Of a DNA stretch of 64,000 nucleotides, positions 28,857 through 37,305 are shown piece after piece. The translations under genes were made by a program, and so were the position numbers. The DNA is from Streptomyces sp. SID8352 (lineage in GTDB: Bacteria > Actinomycetota > Actinomycetes > Streptomycetales > Streptomycetaceae). The stretch's first letter is position 1; each line of letters starts with the position of its first letter. The notes below the pieces were generated by a model. It was given only the letters and a program-made list of their open reading frames with translations, was not told where the DNA came from and ran no database searches. The stretch is from the NCBI RefSeq assembly GCF_009862265.1, contig NZ_WWGX01000006.1, positions 206,605 to 270,604 of the forward strand. Reading direction: 5' to 3'.

Positions 28857-29981
28857 TCAGCGCCGGGACAGATACAGCCCCAGTGCCCGGTGCAGCACCC
28901 GGTTGAGCGGCAACTCCCACTCGCCCAGGTACTCGACGGCCTCGCCGCCCGCCCCGGTCTTGAACCGGAGCAGCCCGAGCAGCGGGTCGTCCTCGTCCAG
29001 GCTGTCGGTGATGCCCCGGAAGTCGTAGACCCGGGCGCCCAGCGCGTGCGCGTCGCCGATCATGCGCCACTGGAGGGCGTTGTTCGGCTGTACCTCGCGC
29101 CGCCGGGCGGTGGAGGCGCCGTAGGAGTACCAGACGTGGTCGCCGACGGTCAGCATGGTGGCCGCGGCGAGCACCTCCCCGTCGTGGTGGGCCAGGTAGA
29201 GCCGCATGCGGTCGGGGTGCTCGGCGGTCAGTGCCGCCCACATGCGCTGGAAGTAGCCGAGCGGACGCGGCACGAACCGGTCCCGCTCGGCGGTCTCCGT
29301 GTACAACTCATGGAAGGTGCGCAGGTCGTCCGGGGCGCCCCGGACGACCTTCACCCCGGCCTTCTCGGCCTTCCTGATGTTGCGCCGCCACTGCTGGTTG
29401 AGCCCGCCCCGGATCTCCTCCAGCGACCGCCCGGCCAGCGGGAGCCGGCACACATGGCGGGGCTGCCCGGGGGCGAAGCCCTCCCCGCCACCGGGTTCCA
29501 CCGGCCGCCAGCCCGCCCCGCGCAGCCACTCCCCGACGGCGAGGGCCCGGGGGTCCTCCCAGGTGGCCGGGGTCTCGGCGAGCCGGTGCGTCCCGGGGTC
29601 GGCGATCGCGGCCTTGACCGCTGCCGCGCTCCACCGGCGCGTGACCACGGGCGGCCCCATCCGCACCGTGAAGGCGCCCAGGCCGCGCAGATGTGCCGCC
29701 ATCGGCCGCAGCAGGTCCTCGGTCAGCCCGGGGTCGGTCCAGTCGAGGACCGGGCCCTCCGGCAGATACGCCAGGTACCGCCGCAGGCCGGGCAGCGGGC
29801 GAAGCAGCACCAGCCCGGCACCCGTCAGCCGGCCGTCCCGGTCGAACCAGCCCAGGCTCGCGGACCGCCACTCCCGCTTCACCTCTCCCCACGAGGGCAC
29901 CTGGAGATGACTCACGGAGGAACGCCCCGCGACGAAGCGCAGATGCTCCTCACGACTGATCGCCCTCACTTGGTGGCTCAT
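28857..29981 (-). CDS. femX: FemAB/FemX-family peptidyltransferase
   Basis: A 374-residue protein made of two GNAT-like halves. It carries the FemAB hallmarks LNQQWRRNIRKAEKAGVKV before the coiled arm, RFVPRPLGYFQRMWAAL, and AATMLTVGDHVWYSYGAS ending in VYDFRGITDS. Such enzymes use aminoacyl-tRNA to add an amino acid to the lipid II stem peptide; in Streptomyces FemX adds the glycine bridge on the cytosolic membrane face. ATG 29981 follows GGAAGGG. It is separated from the upstream sigma gene by a strong terminator, so it has its own promoter. Confidence 0.88.
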   Translation of the reverse strand: MSHQVRAISREEHLRFVAGRSSVSHLQVPSWGEVKREWRSASLGWFDRDGRLTGAGLVLLRPLPGLRRYLAYLPEGPVLDWTDPGLTEDLLRPMAAHLRGLGAFTVRMGPPVVTRRWSAAAVKAAIADPGTHRLAETPATWEDPRALAVGEWLRGAGWRPVEPGGGEGFAPGQPRHVCRLPLAGRSLEEIRGGLNQQWRRNIRKAEKAGVKVVRGAPDDLRTFHELYTETAERDRFVPRPLGYFQRMWAALTAEHPDRMRLYLAHHDGEVLAAATMLTVGDHVWYSYGASTARRREVQPNNALQWRMIGDAHALGARVYDFRGITDSLDEDDPLLGLLRFKTGAGGEAVEYLGEWELPLNRVLHRALGLYLSRR

Positions 29982-30091
29982 GCGCGCCCTTCCATGCTCC
30001 GCCGGACCCCGAGTGGTTCACCCCCAGGGAATACCGCGGGCGGCCGGTCCGCCCGGCCCGCCGGGCTGTTCGGGCGGGAACGGGACGCGGG

Positions 30092-30148
30092 GGCGGCACA
30101 CGGTGGCCGGGCCACCCGCAAGGGGTGGCCCGGCCACCGTGTGCCGCC
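30092..30148 (-). terminator. Perfect 26-bp-stem terminator after the sigma-factor gene
   Basis: Arms 30092-30117 and 30123-30148 are exact complements (arm begins GGCGGCACACGGTGGCC) around the 5-nt loop GCAAG. It starts 6 bp after the stop codon of the minus-strand sigma gene. It is the longest perfect stem noticed in the window. Confidence 0.88.
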
Positions 30149-30154
30149 GCGGGC

Positions 30155-31003
30155 TCAGCCCGTGGTCAGCATGCCCTCCCGCAGTCGGCCCAGCAGGCGG
30201 GAGATGAGCCGGGACACATGCATCTGGGAGACCCCGAGGCGCTCGCCGATCTCCTTCTGGGTGAGCTCCTCGACGAACCGCCAGTGGATGATCCGGCGGT
30301 CCCGTTCGTCCAGCTCCGCGATCATCGGGGCCAAGGCGTGGAAGTCGTCCACCAGCGCGAGCGCCGCGTCGTCGGTGCCGATGAAGTCCGCCAGCGCCGA
30401 CTCGCCGTCCTCGCTGCCGTTGATGGCCGCGTCCAGGGAGGCCGAGTTGTAGCCGTTGGCCGCGATCCTGGCCTCCACGACCTCGTCCTCCGGCAGGCTC
30501 ATCAGCTCGGACAGCTCCTTGGTGGTGGGGTTGCGGCCCAGCCGGCTGCGCAGCTCCTCCGAGGCGCGGGCGAGCTGGACCCGGGCCTCCTGGAGCCGCC
30601 GGGGCACGTGCACCGCCCAGGAGGTGTCACGGAAGAAGCGCTTGATCTCCCCCACGATGTACGGCACGGCGAACGAGGTGAACTCCACCTCGCGCGTCAG
30701 CTCGAAGCGGTCGATGGCCTTGATCAGACCGATCATGCCGACCTGGACGATGTCCTCCATCTCCTCCGGCCCACGGCTGCGGAACCGGCCGGCCGCGAAG
30801 CGGACCAGGGACATGTTCATCTCGATCAGCGTGTTGCGCGCGTACTGGTGCTCGGGAGTGCCCTCCTCCAGGCTCGCCAGCCGGTCGAAGAAGACCCGTG
30901 ACAACTCCCGTGCGTCCCTGGGCGCCACCTTGGACGGGTCCGCGATCTCCGGCATGCCGGTGCTGCGCCGGGTGTCCTCGGTAACCCGCACGGTCGTCGT
31001 CAT
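30155..31003 (-). CDS. RNA polymerase sigma factor, SigB/SigF/SigG subfamily
   Basis: A 282-residue group 3 sigma factor. Region 2 includes MSLVRFAAGRF and EDIVQVGMIGLIKAIDRFEL, then FTSFAVPYIVGEIKRFFRD (2.4/-10 contact). Region 3 starts VHVPRRLQEAR. Region 4 has ELTQKEIGERLGVSQMHVSR. The subfamily serves osmotic/oxidative stress and sporulation in Streptomyces, and the length matches S. coelicolor SigB. ATG 31003 follows GGGAGGGA. No anti-sigma or antagonist gene is adjacent, unlike the rsbBA-sigB arrangement. A SigB-like promoter upstream hints at autoregulation. Confidence 0.92.
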   Translation of the reverse strand: MTTTVRVTEDTRRSTGMPEIADPSKVAPRDARELSRVFFDRLASLEEGTPEHQYARNTLIEMNMSLVRFAAGRFRSRGPEEMEDIVQVGMIGLIKAIDRFELTREVEFTSFAVPYIVGEIKRFFRDTSWAVHVPRRLQEARVQLARASEELRSRLGRNPTTKELSELMSLPEDEVVEARIAANGYNSASLDAAINGSEDGESALADFIGTDDAALALVDDFHALAPMIAELDERDRRIIHWRFVEELTQKEIGERLGVSQMHVSRLISRLLGRLREGMLTTG

Positions 31004-31066
31004 CTGTTCCCTCCCGCGAATCCGGTCGGCCACGCCGCTTTCCTTCACCGGCCGACGCTCACCCGC

Positions 31067-31091
31067 CTACCCCGGCTCCCCGCCCGCATGC
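31067..31091 (-). promoter_or_regulatory. Possible autoregulatory SigB-like promoter
   Basis: On the minus strand GCAT, 15 bp, then GGGTAG, one base off the GNNT-N14-16-GGGTAY pattern. It lies 64-88 bp upstream of the sigma-factor start. Confidence 0.35.
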
Positions 31092-31266
31092 CTGTCTCTT
31101 GCCGCCCGTCCGGCGCTCCCCGTCCGGCACTCCCCGTGCGGCAGTCCGCGCCCGCGCCCGTCCCACCGGCCGGGGAGGGGCCGTGCGACACGGCCGAAGC
31201 GGGGAACCCGGCAGGGAAGCGGCGTCCTGGGACAGGGACGGACGGCGACGGAAGGGATGGCGGGAC

Positions 31267-31623
31267 ATGTTCGAAGCCGAGAACATCAGGGACTGGCGGG
31301 GGCACGACGTCGTCGACAGCGGCGGCCGCAAGATCGGCACCCTGGAATCCATCTACGTGGACACCGCCACCGACCGGCCGGCCTTCGCCACGGTCACCGT
31401 CGGCCTGCCGACGCGGCGGCGCCTGGTCTTCGTCCCGGTGGAGAAGGCCACCGTCGGACCGGGCTACGTGAAGGTCACCTACGACCGGGGCCTGGTCAAG
31501 GACGCGCCCGGCATCGATCCGGACGGCGAGCTGCTGGCCGAGGCCGAGAGCGACGTCTTCGCCCACTACGACCTGCCCTACCAGCAGGGCAGCAGGGGCG
31601 AGCGCCGGCTCGCGCGGCGCTGA
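31267..31623 (+). CDS. PRC-barrel domain protein
   Basis: A 118-residue soluble protein. Residues 5-85 match the PRC-barrel fold: NIRDWRGHDVVDSGGRKIGT, then ESIYVDTATDRPAFATVTVG and RRRLVFVPVEKATVGPGYV. PRC-barrels occur in RimM and in photosynthetic reaction-centre H subunits, and as stress-linked stand-alone proteins in actinobacteria. Role unknown. ATG 31267 lies 11 bp after GGAAGGGA. It is divergent from the SigB-family gene (263 bp between starts), and stress control is plausible but unproven. Confidence 0.85.
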   Translation: MFEAENIRDWRGHDVVDSGGRKIGTLESIYVDTATDRPAFATVTVGLPTRRRLVFVPVEKATVGPGYVKVTYDRGLVKDAPGIDPDGELLAEAESDVFAHYDLPYQQGSRGERRLARR

Positions 31624-31649
31624 GACCGCCGCGCAGGCGCGGAGGGGAG

Positions 31650-31850
31650 ACGGCCCTGGCCCTGTCCCCGCTGTTGCTGCTCGTCGCCGTGGCCCCGGGA
31701 CTCGTCGGCGTCGTGGTCGAGGGGTCTTCTGCCTCTTCGTCCTCGGCGTCGTCGTCCTGGCGGCCGATCCGGTCCTGCTCGGCGCGCGCATCGGCCGCCG
31801 GGGGCCCGCGCGCCGACCGGCACGACCGGGCGCGGGCACGACCGGGCGGA
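31650..31850 (+). pseudogene. Possible relic of a small membrane protein
   Basis: After GGAGGGGAGA one frame reads LALSPLLLLVAVAPGLVGVV. A second frame continues with GVFCLFVLGVVVLAADPVLL, then GARIGRRG. Together they look like a two-helix protein of about 60 residues with a frameshift near 31715-31725. The expected start codon is CTG or lost. The rest of 31624-31953 shows nothing coding. Confidence 0.3.
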
Positions 31851-31953
31851 GGTGGGCGGCCCCGTTGGTGGGCGGCCCGCCGGAACGGGGGCCCGCCGCC
31901 CGTCGTGCGGGGTGACCGCCCGCGCGGGGCGGCCACCCGGAGCGCACTGCCGG

Positions 31954-32517
31954 TCAGGAGATCTCCGCGCCGCGCTCGGCGGCCTCCGTCTCGGAGGTGG
32001 CGCCGCCCGTCGCCAGGGCGCCGCCCGCGCTCTCCAGATGCGCCCGCACGAACCACTGGAACTGCTCCAGGGCGCGCAACTGGCCGATCAGCAGGTCCTC
32101 CGTGGCCGTGTCGATGTCACCGGCCTCCTTCACCGCGGCGCGCATGCCCTCGACGACCCCCGTGTACACCAGGTCCAGCGCGCCGAGGTGGGCGATGGCG
32201 TCGGCCCGTCCGATCGAGTAGTCGTCCCAGGTCCGCTCGGACACCAGCGCCCCCGGCGTGCCCTGGGCCACCCCGCCGAGCGCCGCGATGCGCTCCGCCA
32301 CGTCGTCGGCCATCTCGCGGACGCTGTCGACCTGGGGGTCGATCATCTCGTGCACGGCGATGAAGTGCGGGCCGACCACGTTCCAGTGCACGTGCTTGAG
32401 GGTGAGGTGGAGGTCGTTGAAGGCGTGCAGCCGCATGCGCAGCACGCCGATCAGCCGCCCTGCGGCCTCACGCGCGATGCCGGGGACCGTGTACTTCGGG
32501 GTCAGATCGTGGGTCAT
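31954..32517 (-). CDS. dps: Dps-family ferritin-like DNA-protection protein
   Basis: A 187-residue four-helix-bundle protein. The ferroxidase-site residues are visible in KHVHWNVVGPHFIAVHEMID (His44, His56, Asp60). The C-terminal helix ends HLESAGGALATGG, with a Glu-rich tail. Dps dodecamers oxidise and store iron and shield DNA. In Streptomyces DpsA responds to osmotic stress through SigB. On the minus strand upstream, GTCT, 15 bp, GGGCAC is a poor but possible SigB-like promoter. ATG 32517 follows GAGGTCC. It converges on the PRC-barrel gene. Confidence 0.92.
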   Translation of the reverse strand: MTHDLTPKYTVPGIAREAAGRLIGVLRMRLHAFNDLHLTLKHVHWNVVGPHFIAVHEMIDPQVDSVREMADDVAERIAALGGVAQGTPGALVSERTWDDYSIGRADAIAHLGALDLVYTGVVEGMRAAVKEAGDIDTATEDLLIGQLRALEQFQWFVRAHLESAGGALATGGATSETEAAERGAEIS

Positions 32518-32761
32518 GTCGGACCTCAGCTCCTGATGCGTTGTGTGCGGGTTGTGCCTGTTCACGCGTGCCCCGGTTCGGCGCGTACAGACATCCCGGC
32601 GGCACCGGACGCGCCGGTTTTCGGCCATTGGGCGGACGGGCGCCGGGCCGCCGGGGCCCGGCCCGCCGGTCACCGCTCCCCGTGGACCCCGGGCGCCCGG
32701 GGCGGGCGCGCGTGGCCGGATCGGGGCGGACGGGGGACCCCGAAGCCTAGGGTGCTCGTTC

Positions 32762-34234
32762 ATGACGGGCTCCCCTTCCTCCCGCGTCGGCTCCGGCGGC
32801 GGGGCACTCTGGCGCGACCACCGGTTCGTGCTGCTCTTCGGCGCGCGGGTCGTCTCCGTGCTCGGCAACGGTTTCGCGCGTGTCGCGCTGGCCTTCGCGG
32901 TGCTCGCACTGCCCGGGGCCGGTCCCGGCCGGCTGTCGCTGGTCCTCGGCTGCCAGGCGGTGCCGCAACTGCTGTTCATCCTGATCGGTGGAGTGATCGC
33001 GGACCGGATGTCCCGTTCGCGGCTGATGGTCCTGGCCGATGTGCTCGGCTGCGGGGCGTACGCGGGACTGGCCGCGATGGTGCTCACCGGCCGCGCGCCG
33101 CTGCTCGCGATGTGCCTGCTGGCGGTGGCCGCGGGCACCGCGACGGCCCTGTTCGCCCCGGCGATGGAGGGGGTGCTGCCCTCGCTGGTCCCGGCCGACC
33201 GGCTCCAGCGGGCCAACGGCCTGCTGCGGATGGGCACCAACACCTCCCTGCTGCTCGGCCTGTCGCTGTCCGGGATCACCGTCGCCCTGGTCGGCGCGGG
33301 CTGGGCGCTCGCCCTCAACGCCGCCTCGTTCGCCGTCAGTGGCCTGCTCACCGCCCGGCTACGGGTGGCGGCGGTGCCCAGGGCGGTGTCCTCGGGATGG
33401 GCCGACCTGCGCGAGGGGCGCCGCGAGTTCTTCTCCCGGCAGTGGCTGTGGGTCGTGGTGGCGCAGTACGCCGTCGTCGTCGCCGCGCTCAACGCGAACG
33501 CCGGGGTGCTCGGCCCGCTCATGAGCGAGCAGCACTTCGGCGGCGTGCGGGCCTGGTCGGTGATCGTGGCCGCGCAGGCCGTCGGCGCCGTCGCCGGCGC
33601 GGGCCTCGCCGCGCGGGTGCGGGTGGACCGGCCGATCCTGGTGGCCGTCCTGTGCACCTTCCCGGCCGCCGTGCCACCGGCCCTGCTCGGGCTCCGGGCC
33701 CCGCTCTGGACGATCGCGGCGGCCATGTTCTGCGCCGGGATCGCGGGCGACGTCTTCGGCGTCCTGTGGGCCACGGCCATCCAGCGGCGCGTGCCCGAGG
33801 AGGCCCTGTCCCGGGTCAGCTCCTACGACCTGCTCGGCTCCCTCGCCCTCGCCCCGCTCGGTCTGCTCGTCGCCGGGCCCGTGGCGCAGGCGGTCGGCAC
33901 GGCACCGGCCCTGCTCGGCTGCGCGGCCCTGGTCGTGCTGGCCACGGCCGCGGCCCTGCTCTCACCGCAGGTACGGGACCTGCGCGCCGAGGCGGACCCG
34001 GCGCCGGGGGAGCCGCCCTCCGGCCCCGCGTCCGCCGACGTCCCGTCGGCCGACGCCGTGCTCGCCGTCGCCCCGCCCGCGGCCGCGCCCCTCGCGGCCA
34101 CCGGGCCCGAGGACGCCGCCCGGACCGGCACGGAGTCGGTCGGAGCGGAGACCCCGGCGGAGGTGCCCCGGGCCCGCGGCGGTGCGGGGACGGCGGAGCG
34201 GACGGAGAACCCGAAGCGCTCGGAATCCCGGTGA
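32762..34234 (+). CDS. MFS transporter (enterobactin-exporter-like), leaderless
   Basis: A 490-residue protein with 12 TM segments. FVLLFGARVVSVLGNGFARV begins TM1 and GGVIADRMSRSRLMVLADV carries motif A. LQRANGLLRMGTNTSLLLGL is typical of the MFS_3/EntS-like group seen in antibiotic and siderophore loci. The C-terminal 85 residues are a disordered Pro/Ala/Glu-rich tail. ATG 32762 has no ribosome-binding site; a -10-like TAGGGT lies 8 bp before it, so the mRNA is probably leaderless. Substrate unknown. The gene is isolated and followed by a 9-bp minisatellite. Confidence 0.86.
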   Translation: MTGSPSSRVGSGGGALWRDHRFVLLFGARVVSVLGNGFARVALAFAVLALPGAGPGRLSLVLGCQAVPQLLFILIGGVIADRMSRSRLMVLADVLGCGAYAGLAAMVLTGRAPLLAMCLLAVAAGTATALFAPAMEGVLPSLVPADRLQRANGLLRMGTNTSLLLGLSLSGITVALVGAGWALALNAASFAVSGLLTARLRVAAVPRAVSSGWADLREGRREFFSRQWLWVVVAQYAVVVAALNANAGVLGPLMSEQHFGGVRAWSVIVAAQAVGAVAGAGLAARVRVDRPILVAVLCTFPAAVPPALLGLRAPLWTIAAAMFCAGIAGDVFGVLWATAIQRRVPEEALSRVSSYDLLGSLALAPLGLLVAGPVAQAVGTAPALLGCAALVVLATAAALLSPQVRDLRAEADPAPGEPPSGPASADVPSADAVLAVAPPAAAPLAATGPEDAARTGTESVGAETPAEVPRARGGAGTAERTENPKRSESR

Positions 34235-34294
34235 CGGGGAGGACGACGGGGAAGCCGGGGCCGGGGCGGGCTGACCGGTCCGGCCGGTCGGCCC

Positions 34295-34392
34295 GGTGGG
34301 ACCGGTCGCCCGGTGAGACCGGTGAGACCGGTGAGACCGGTGAGACCGGTGAGACCGGTGAGACCGGTGGGACCCGTGAGACCGGTGGGACG
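34295..34392. repeat. 9-bp minisatellite
   Basis: GGTGAGACC is repeated six times without change (34312-34365). It is flanked by variants GGTGGGACC, CGTGAGACC and GGTGGGACG, making about eleven units. It lies 60 bp after the MFS gene. Because nine is a multiple of three it keeps frames open on both strands (GET or GLT repeats), but no gene there is supported. Confidence 0.9.
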
Positions 34393-34660
34393 GGGAGGCA
34401 CCGGCCTCGGGGCCGAGCACTCTGCCGCTGCCGGAGCCGCGCGCGCCCGTCCCCGGAGTCGGACCGCCCTCCTCCGCCCCTGCCGTGCGGCCCCGCACCG
34501 CCCTGGTGGACGGCTCCGGCGCCACAGGGCGCACGGTGCGGCGCGCATGAGCCCTGTACGCGCCCCCGTGACGCCACGGACAATGCGCCGGACCGGGGGC
34601 CGCCCGTCCGGCGGCGGCCCGGCGCCCCCACCGCGTCCAGGGAGAGGCAGGCCGATCACC

Positions 34661-35383
34661 GTGCTGCTGAGACTGCCCACGTCCGTGAGCGAGGCGAGGC
34701 AATGCCTGGCCGACGGAGCCGTGCCCATCGGCGGGGCCACCCTCCTCTGGGCGGCCTGGCAGCGGGACGGCTTCCCCGAGTCGGCCATGTCCCTGCGCGA
34801 CCTCCCGGAGGCGAACCGTGTCGAACCCGGGGCGCTGGGCGCGGCCGTGGTGCTGCACCGGATCGACGAACGGGTGCCCGACGTACTGCGCCTGGCGGCG
34901 GGCTCCGTGGGCACCGGGGCCGTACGGCGCACCGCGACGGTCGGCGGCAACATCGTGGGCAGCGCCCTGCGGTGCCTGCTCCCTGCGGCCCTCGTCCTCG
35001 ACGCCACCGCCACCGTGCTCGGACCCGACGGCACCTACGACACCGATCTCCCCGAGGTGGTCGCGAAGCGCGCGCTCCTGCTCGGCCTGCGCTGGAACAC
35101 CCCCCTGGCCAGCGGGTACGGCAAGGCGGACGCGGCGGCGGGCGGTCCACCGCCGCTGGTCGTCGCCACCGCGGTGCACCCGGGGCCCGGGGGAGGGCGG
35201 CGGCTGCGGGTGGCCGTCCGGGACGGCTACGACGTGCTCGACGCCGGCGTCCCGTGCGACGGGGGAGCGGAGCAGGCACTCGCGGCGCTGGACGGCACCG
35301 GCCTCGCGGCCCTGCCGTCCGGTGCCCGGGACATGATGCGCCGGAGCGTCACCGGCATCCTGGCGGAGCCGCACGGACGGTGA
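34661..35383 (+). CDS. Orphan FAD-binding subunit, xanthine/CO dehydrogenase medium-chain type
   Basis: A 240-residue protein. AVPIGGATLLWAAWQRDGFP and the FAD pyrophosphate loop TATVGGNIVGSALRCLLPAAL match the FAD_binding_5 domain of molybdenum hydroxylases (CoxM/XdhB). The C-terminal CO_deh_flav_C-like part is shortened. Family members pass electrons between the molybdopterin and 2Fe-2S subunits; no such genes are adjacent. GTG 34661 is chosen for the natural N-terminus VLLRLPTSVSEARQCLADGA, though its GGGAGAGG is 13 bp away. ATG 34547 in frame would add a Pro/Arg-rich extension. Confidence 0.75.
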   Translation: MLLRLPTSVSEARQCLADGAVPIGGATLLWAAWQRDGFPESAMSLRDLPEANRVEPGALGAAVVLHRIDERVPDVLRLAAGSVGTGAVRRTATVGGNIVGSALRCLLPAALVLDATATVLGPDGTYDTDLPEVVAKRALLLGLRWNTPLASGYGKADAAAGGPPPLVVATAVHPGPGGGRRLRVAVRDGYDVLDAGVPCDGGAEQALAALDGTGLAALPSGARDMMRRSVTGILAEPHGR

Positions 35384-35470
35384 GGCGGGACCGCCGTGAC
35401 GGCGGGCGGCCCCCGGGACGGTGACGGCGCGACCCCTCGGCCGCGCCGTCCGTACCGCTGCCCCACCGGG

Positions 35471-36307
35471 TCAGCCGTTGGCCAGTTCCTTCACCCGGTC
35501 CAGCGAGCCGTTGAACTTGTCGTGGTCACCGACGGTCGGCCCGGACGACGTGTACTGCCACATCGTGTGGAACGACCAGCCGGACGGCAGGGGCCCCACC
35601 GTCGCGGCGTACCGGGCGATCCACAGCGGGTTGACGGAGCCGAAGCCGCTGTAGTCGCCGGTGCACTGGGTCCACCAGTTGGTGGAGGTGTAGATCACGG
35701 CGTCCCGGCCGGTGCGTTCCCGGTAGCGGTCCAGGAAGGCGCGGATCCAGGAGACCATCTGACTGTGCGTCCGGCCGTAGCAGGTGGCCCCGTACGGGTT
35801 GTACTCGATGTCGAGCACGCCCGGCAGGGTCCTGCCGTCCTTCGACCAGCCTCCGCCGCGGTCGACGAAGTAGTCGGCCTGGGCGGCGCCGCCGGCGGTG
35901 TCCGGCGTCGCGAAGTGGTACGCGCCGCGGATCATGCCCACGTCGTACGAGCCGTTGTACTGCTGGGTGTAGTACGGATTGCGGTAGGAGGTGCCCTCGG
36001 TGGCCTTCACGTAGGCCCACTTGACCCCGCTGTTCCAGAGGGTCGACCAGGCGACGTTGCCCTGATGGCTGGAGACGTCCACGCCCTCCGTCTGGGTGAC
36101 CCGGGACTCCACCGGGAGGCCCCGCACCCCCTCGTGGGCGAGGACGCCGCTGCCCATGTGGGCGGTACCTCGGACGGGGGTCCCGCCGGCATCGCCGGCC
36201 GACGCCGGAACGGCGCACAGGGACAACAGGAGTGACGGAGCGGCGAGCAGAGCGCTCGACATGAGGACACGGGAGTGGCGGGAAGCCACGGCTATGGGTT
36301 CGCGCAT
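35471..36307 (-). CDS. Secreted GH25 lysozyme (Chalaropsis-type muramidase)
   Basis: A 278-residue exported muramidase. A signal peptide covers about residues 1-38 (MSSALLAAPSLLLSLCAVPA region, cleaved after ASA). Residues 75-275 are the GH25 barrel: GVDVSSHQGNVAWSTLWNSG, KWAYVKATEGTSYRNPYY and the catalytic DxE in GVLDIEYNPYG. ATG 36307 follows GGATGGGGGC. It hydrolyses the beta-1,4 bond between MurNAc and GlcNAc, for wall turnover or defence. Close relatives are Streptomyces cellosyl-type enzymes. Monocistronic. Confidence 0.92.
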   Translation of the reverse strand: MREPIAVASRHSRVLMSSALLAAPSLLLSLCAVPASAGDAGGTPVRGTAHMGSGVLAHEGVRGLPVESRVTQTEGVDVSSHQGNVAWSTLWNSGVKWAYVKATEGTSYRNPYYTQQYNGSYDVGMIRGAYHFATPDTAGGAAQADYFVDRGGGWSKDGRTLPGVLDIEYNPYGATCYGRTHSQMVSWIRAFLDRYRERTGRDAVIYTSTNWWTQCTGDYSGFGSVNPLWIARYAATVGPLPSGWSFHTMWQYTSSGPTVGDHDKFNGSLDRVKELANG

Positions 36308-37305
36308 GCCCCCATCCGAGCCGGTGTCGGGCCCGTCCGCATCCGCACTCACCCGGACGGAGGCCCCCGCGCGCACCCGGCGGTGCCCGGAATCCGTCGC
36401 CGCGTCAGCGGGGGACGCGTCCGGCCCTGAGGAGGGGTCAGCCGCGTGCGACGGCCCCGGGGCGGTGACCGCGCCGACGGAGGGGCGGCCGCGGCGACGC
36501 CCGCCCCGGACCGGGGAGCGGGAGCTGCCGCGGCCGCCGGGCGGGCCCGGACGGCGACGGCGGGCGAGGCCCCCGGCCGGCCCCCGCACCCGGCCTGACC
36601 TGGACGGCCCCGGCCGCGCGCGCCGGTACGGCGGTACGGCCGGGGAGTCCGCAGGGGCGGGACGACCCGGCGGAAGGGGGCGCTCGCGGACGCGGGCGGC
36701 GCAGGCCGGGAGGGCACCCCGGAGGGCGGGGGAGCGGGCTGCCTCCGGGGTGCGGCGGGCCATCGGCCGCGGGGCTCCGGGCGGGGCCCCGGCCGCGTCT
36801 GCGACGGGAGCGGCATGGTGGTCACCCGGCCGCGCCGCGTATGACCCGGACGGGTAACGGCACCGGCCCCGCACCTCCGCCGCCCGCCCCGCTGCGCGCC
36901 GCACCCGTCCGTCATGTCGGGCGGGTCCGTCCGCGCACTCGCGGACCGCGTCCGGCGGCCCGTCGCGGGGCCCGGCCGAGCCGGTCGGCCGAGCCGCCGT
37001 CGGCCCGGAGACCACGTGACGGGTGCCTTGGGAGCGGGGTGGGCGGGGCGGCGCGGGACGGGGAACGCACGACCAGAACGCCTGTATCACACCGGTTCGT
37101 TCGAGTGCCGAAAATCCGGGGAAGTTCGCTCCTGCGCGCGGCCCTGAGGGCGATCCGGCCACGATGAGCATCCGCCTGACTACCATGAGCCACATCCCGC
37201 CGCCCGTGAGCGACCGGTCGCCCGGCGGGACCGCCCGAGCCGCCGCGACACATGCCGAGACGCATGCCGAACGGCCCCGCACTCCAGGACCCGAGGGACC
37301 GCGGA
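36308..37305. other. 1-kb intergenic region between the muramidase gene and the conservon
   Basis: No convincing gene. Open frames are Arg/Pro-rich and lack ribosome-binding sites. The AT-richer patch at about 37080-37130 (GTATCACACCGGTTCG, GTTCGAGTGCCGAAAATCC) is the best candidate for the conservon promoter and leaves a leader of up to 200 nt. Confidence 0.45.

Noticed and set aside
34313..34660. Glu-Thr-Gly repeat protein extending the FAD-subunit gene upstream
   Set aside because: Arises from the 9-bp minisatellite; no ribosome-binding site and no relation to the family N-terminus.
36349..36915. Arg/Pro-rich frames between the muramidase and conservon genes
   Set aside because: No start signals, no domain, and several frames open at once.
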